This document shows, in pieces, positions 6,136 to 7,477 of a stretch of DNA of 7,477 nucleotides. This stretch comes from Chloroflexota bacterium. Lineage in GTDB: Bacteria; Chloroflexota; Dehalococcoidia; Dehalococcoidales; JAHJRU01. A program made the position numbers and the translations under genes. The notes under the pieces were generated by a model. The model was not told where the DNA came from. It saw nothing but the letters and a program-made list of their open reading frames with translations, and did not search any database. Each line of letters opens with the position of its first letter. Within the stretch, counting starts at the first letter, position 1. Location: NCBI GenBank assembly GCA_018830745.1, contig JAHJRU010000134.1, positions 1 to 7,477 on the forward strand, read 5' to 3'.

Positions 6136-7374
6136 CTAAGCGAGCCGCCTGTTTTCTTGCACAAAAAAGACGGCTAATACGGAAATGGCGGCCGAGGCGG
6201 CCATGGCTAACCAGGCCATCTGGTAAGTGCCGGTGAGGTCTACAATGTAGCCAAAGATTATTGGCCCGAGTACACCGCCTATCATGGTAACCGCCAGAAC
6301 CGCGCCGGTAGCCGTGCCCACCCTTTCTTTACCGGCCATCTCGGCGAGCAGGGTAAGATGAATGCCGCCCCAGCCGATTGAGGTAACTCCCAGAATGAAA
6401 AGCACGGGGTACAGCACCCATGATAGACTTTGTCCCCAGAGGGCTACCATGAGACTCATGGCACTGGCACCACCAGCCCACAGGAGATAAACACTTCGCC
6501 GGCTGCCAAATACCCGGTCACTGAGGAAGCCACTGCCGGGCTTGCCCAGAATACCGCCCGCCTCGACAACGGCCAGGATGAAACCGGCAGTTCTCACTGG
6601 CAGGAGCACCTCTTCGGTCAGGTAAAGTACCAGGTGGGTGATAACCGCGAACTCGGTTATCAATAGAGTGAACCCGGCCACCGCCAACAGCCATATATGC
6701 CGGTTCTTGAGAACCGCAAACTGGGACTGTTTCACCGGTGGGGTGCTGTCTTCTATGAGGGTGGCATTATTTTCTGATGGAGGTGCCGCTGGCGCAGCCG
6801 GGTCCCGGTATAGCATGAAGGAAATGATACCAATCAGTATGGCCAGAATGCCCAGAAAGAGAAAGGCGGTATGCCAGCCAAAAAGTATGGCTACCGTTGG
6901 CATCGTCAAGGCGGCGACCATGCCCCCCACGTTGACGGCCGTTTGTTTGAGTCCCATAACGGTGGCTCTCTCCCTTGCGGGAAACCACAGCATGACACCC
7001 TTGGTGGTGGCGGGCAACAGACATCCGCCGCCAAATCCGGCGAGGGCCATAACAACCAGCGCGGTGGAATAGGTAGGAGTCAGGAACATTCCCAGCAGGA
7101 AGGTACCCCCCACCACCTCTCCAAAAACCAGCAGCCAGCGTACGCCGATGCGGTCGGTGGCCCATCCGGCGGGGAATATGCTCAACATGTAACCAAAGGT
7201 ACCGGCTGACATAATCCACCCTATTTGGGTGTGGTCCAGGGCGAGTTCTTCCTTGATGAAGGGGGATAGTGGGCCTATGCTGAGCCGGTAGGCGTAGACA
7301 ACGATGTAGGCGATCCAGAGGACCCCCATTATCACCCAGCGGTATCTATAGACTATCTCTCGGCCGTCAATCAT
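6136..7374 (-). CDS. Major facilitator superfamily transporter, anion-symporter-like
   Basis: This 412-residue inner-membrane secondary transporter has about 12 hydrophobic helices in two halves. They are split by a Pro/Ala-rich, polar cytoplasmic loop (about 190-220). The MFS motif A between helices 2 and 3 is clear as GWATDRIGVR (70-79), and a second copy in the other half reads SGFLSDRVFGSRR. Arg30 in helix 1 followed by LSIGPLSPFIKEEL (31-44), together with LWFPARERATVMG after helix 4, resembles the anion:cation symporter and oxalate/formate groups. These carry organic acids or sugar acids. The substrate cannot be read from sequence. The ATG at 7374 has no convincing Shine-Dalgarno. The next upstream in-frame stop is that of the preceding gene, and an upstream CTG (complement of 7384-7386) is a less likely start. 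The 27-bp gap to the upstream gene suggests one operon and translational coupling. Confidence 0.92.
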   Translation of the reverse strand: MIDGREIVYRYRWVIMGVLWIAYIVVYAYRLSIGPLSPFIKEELALDHTQIGWIMSAGTFGYMLSIFPAGWATDRIGVRWLLVFGEVVGGTFLLGMFLTPTYSTALVVMALAGFGGGCLLPATTKGVMLWFPARERATVMGLKQTAVNVGGMVAALTMPTVAILFGWHTAFLFLGILAILIGIISFMLYRDPAAPAAPPSENNATLIEDSTPPVKQSQFAVLKNRHIWLLAVAGFTLLITEFAVITHLVLYLTEEVLLPVRTAGFILAVVEAGGILGKPGSGFLSDRVFGSRRSVYLLWAGGASAMSLMVALWGQSLSWVLYPVLFILGVTSIGWGGIHLTLLAEMAGKERVGTATGAVLAVTMIGGVLGPIIFGYIVDLTGTYQMAWLAMAASAAISVLAVFFVQENRRLA

Positions 7375-7387
7375 AGGATGTGTCAGG

Positions 7388-7398
7388 GGTGAATCACC
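7388..7398. repeat. Perfect 11-bp palindrome between the transporter and its upstream gene
   Basis: GGTGA-A-TCACC is a perfect palindrome with a single central base, in the 27-bp gap between two minus-strand genes. The one-base centre rules out a simple hairpin, so if it matters it would be as a protein-binding half-site pair. On the minus strand it also provides GGTGA, but about 19 bases from the ATG, too far for a normal ribosome site. It could be chance. Confidence 0.25.
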
Positions 7399-7401
7399 AG
7401 T

Positions 7402-7477
7402 TTAGATAGCCTGCTGAACCAGTTCCACGATGTCGTAGACCTTCAATTTGGTGCCGTCGGAGCTGGTGGCATCGAGG
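7402..7477 (-). CDS. C-terminus of an upstream gene (partial), unidentified
   Basis: The minus strand is open from the window edge to a TAA (complement of 7402-7404). It encodes 24 complete residues ending SSDGTKLKVYDIVELVQQAI. GC-rich codons and a clean stop just before the transporter support a real gene. The amphipathic ending KVYDIVELVQQAI recalls the C-termini of some iron-sulfur (CCG-domain) oxidoreductase subunits, but that is too little to name it. Its 27-bp spacing from the transporter points to co-transcription, so the identity of this gene would be the best clue to the transporter substrate. Confidence 0.6.
   Translation of the reverse strand, partial: LDATSSDGTKLKVYDIVELVQQAI

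Noticed and set aside
6143..6175. AGCCG and CGGCT arms with T- and A-rich sequence between them at the end of the transporter gene, considered as a terminator for the UPF0182 transcript.
   Set aside because: The stem is five pairs with a 23-base interior, no T-run follows the second arm on either strand, and the region is coding for the transporter C-terminus.
6638..7219. Several open frames on both strands overlapping the transporter gene.
   Set aside because: They are low-complexity translations without domains, shadowing a gene with clear MFS motifs.

Overview
This is a bacterial chromosomal window with no mobile element, RNA gene or CRISPR array that I can see. Most of it is moderately GC-rich: I counted 38 G/C in the 60 bases at 1681-1740. 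One gene is clearly more AT-rich: 23 of 60 at 2461-2520. No rRNA or other taxonomic marker is present. An ATP-type PfkA, a UPF0182 membrane protein and a DUF5658-like protein beside a NarL-type regulator would fit an anaerobic lineage such as Chloroflexota (Dehalococcoidia-like). That placement is inference and weak.

Layout: (1) 1-1260, plus strand. The tail of an open frame that reads like a piece of a receiver domain is followed by a complete NarL/LuxR-type response regulator. The regulator's receiver has lost its phospho-acceptor aspartate. A small three-helix membrane protein of the DUF5658 type follows, probably in the same transcript. A good dyad lies just upstream of the regulator. (2) 1285-2256, minus strand. 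A full-length 6-phosphofructokinase converges on the first block. It has its own sigma70-like promoter and a strong Shine-Dalgarno. (3) 2398-3207, minus strand. An unrecognised AT-rich gene encodes a protein with two membrane helices and a soluble domain. It has the look of a later arrival. (4) 3349-6135, plus strand. A long UPF0182 membrane protein is divergent from gene 3. (5) 6136-7374, minus strand. A 12-helix MFS transporter has a stop codon that directly abuts the UPF0182 stop. (6) 7402-7477, minus strand. The C-terminus of another gene lies 27 bp upstream of the transporter and is probably in its operon.

The genes do not form one recognisable pathway. I find no defence system, biosynthetic cluster or mobile element. 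The best leads are the degenerate receiver/DUF5658 pair with its upstream dyad, the AT-rich orphan membrane gene with a possibly leaderless promoter, and a substitution at a metal-binding position of the phosphofructokinase.
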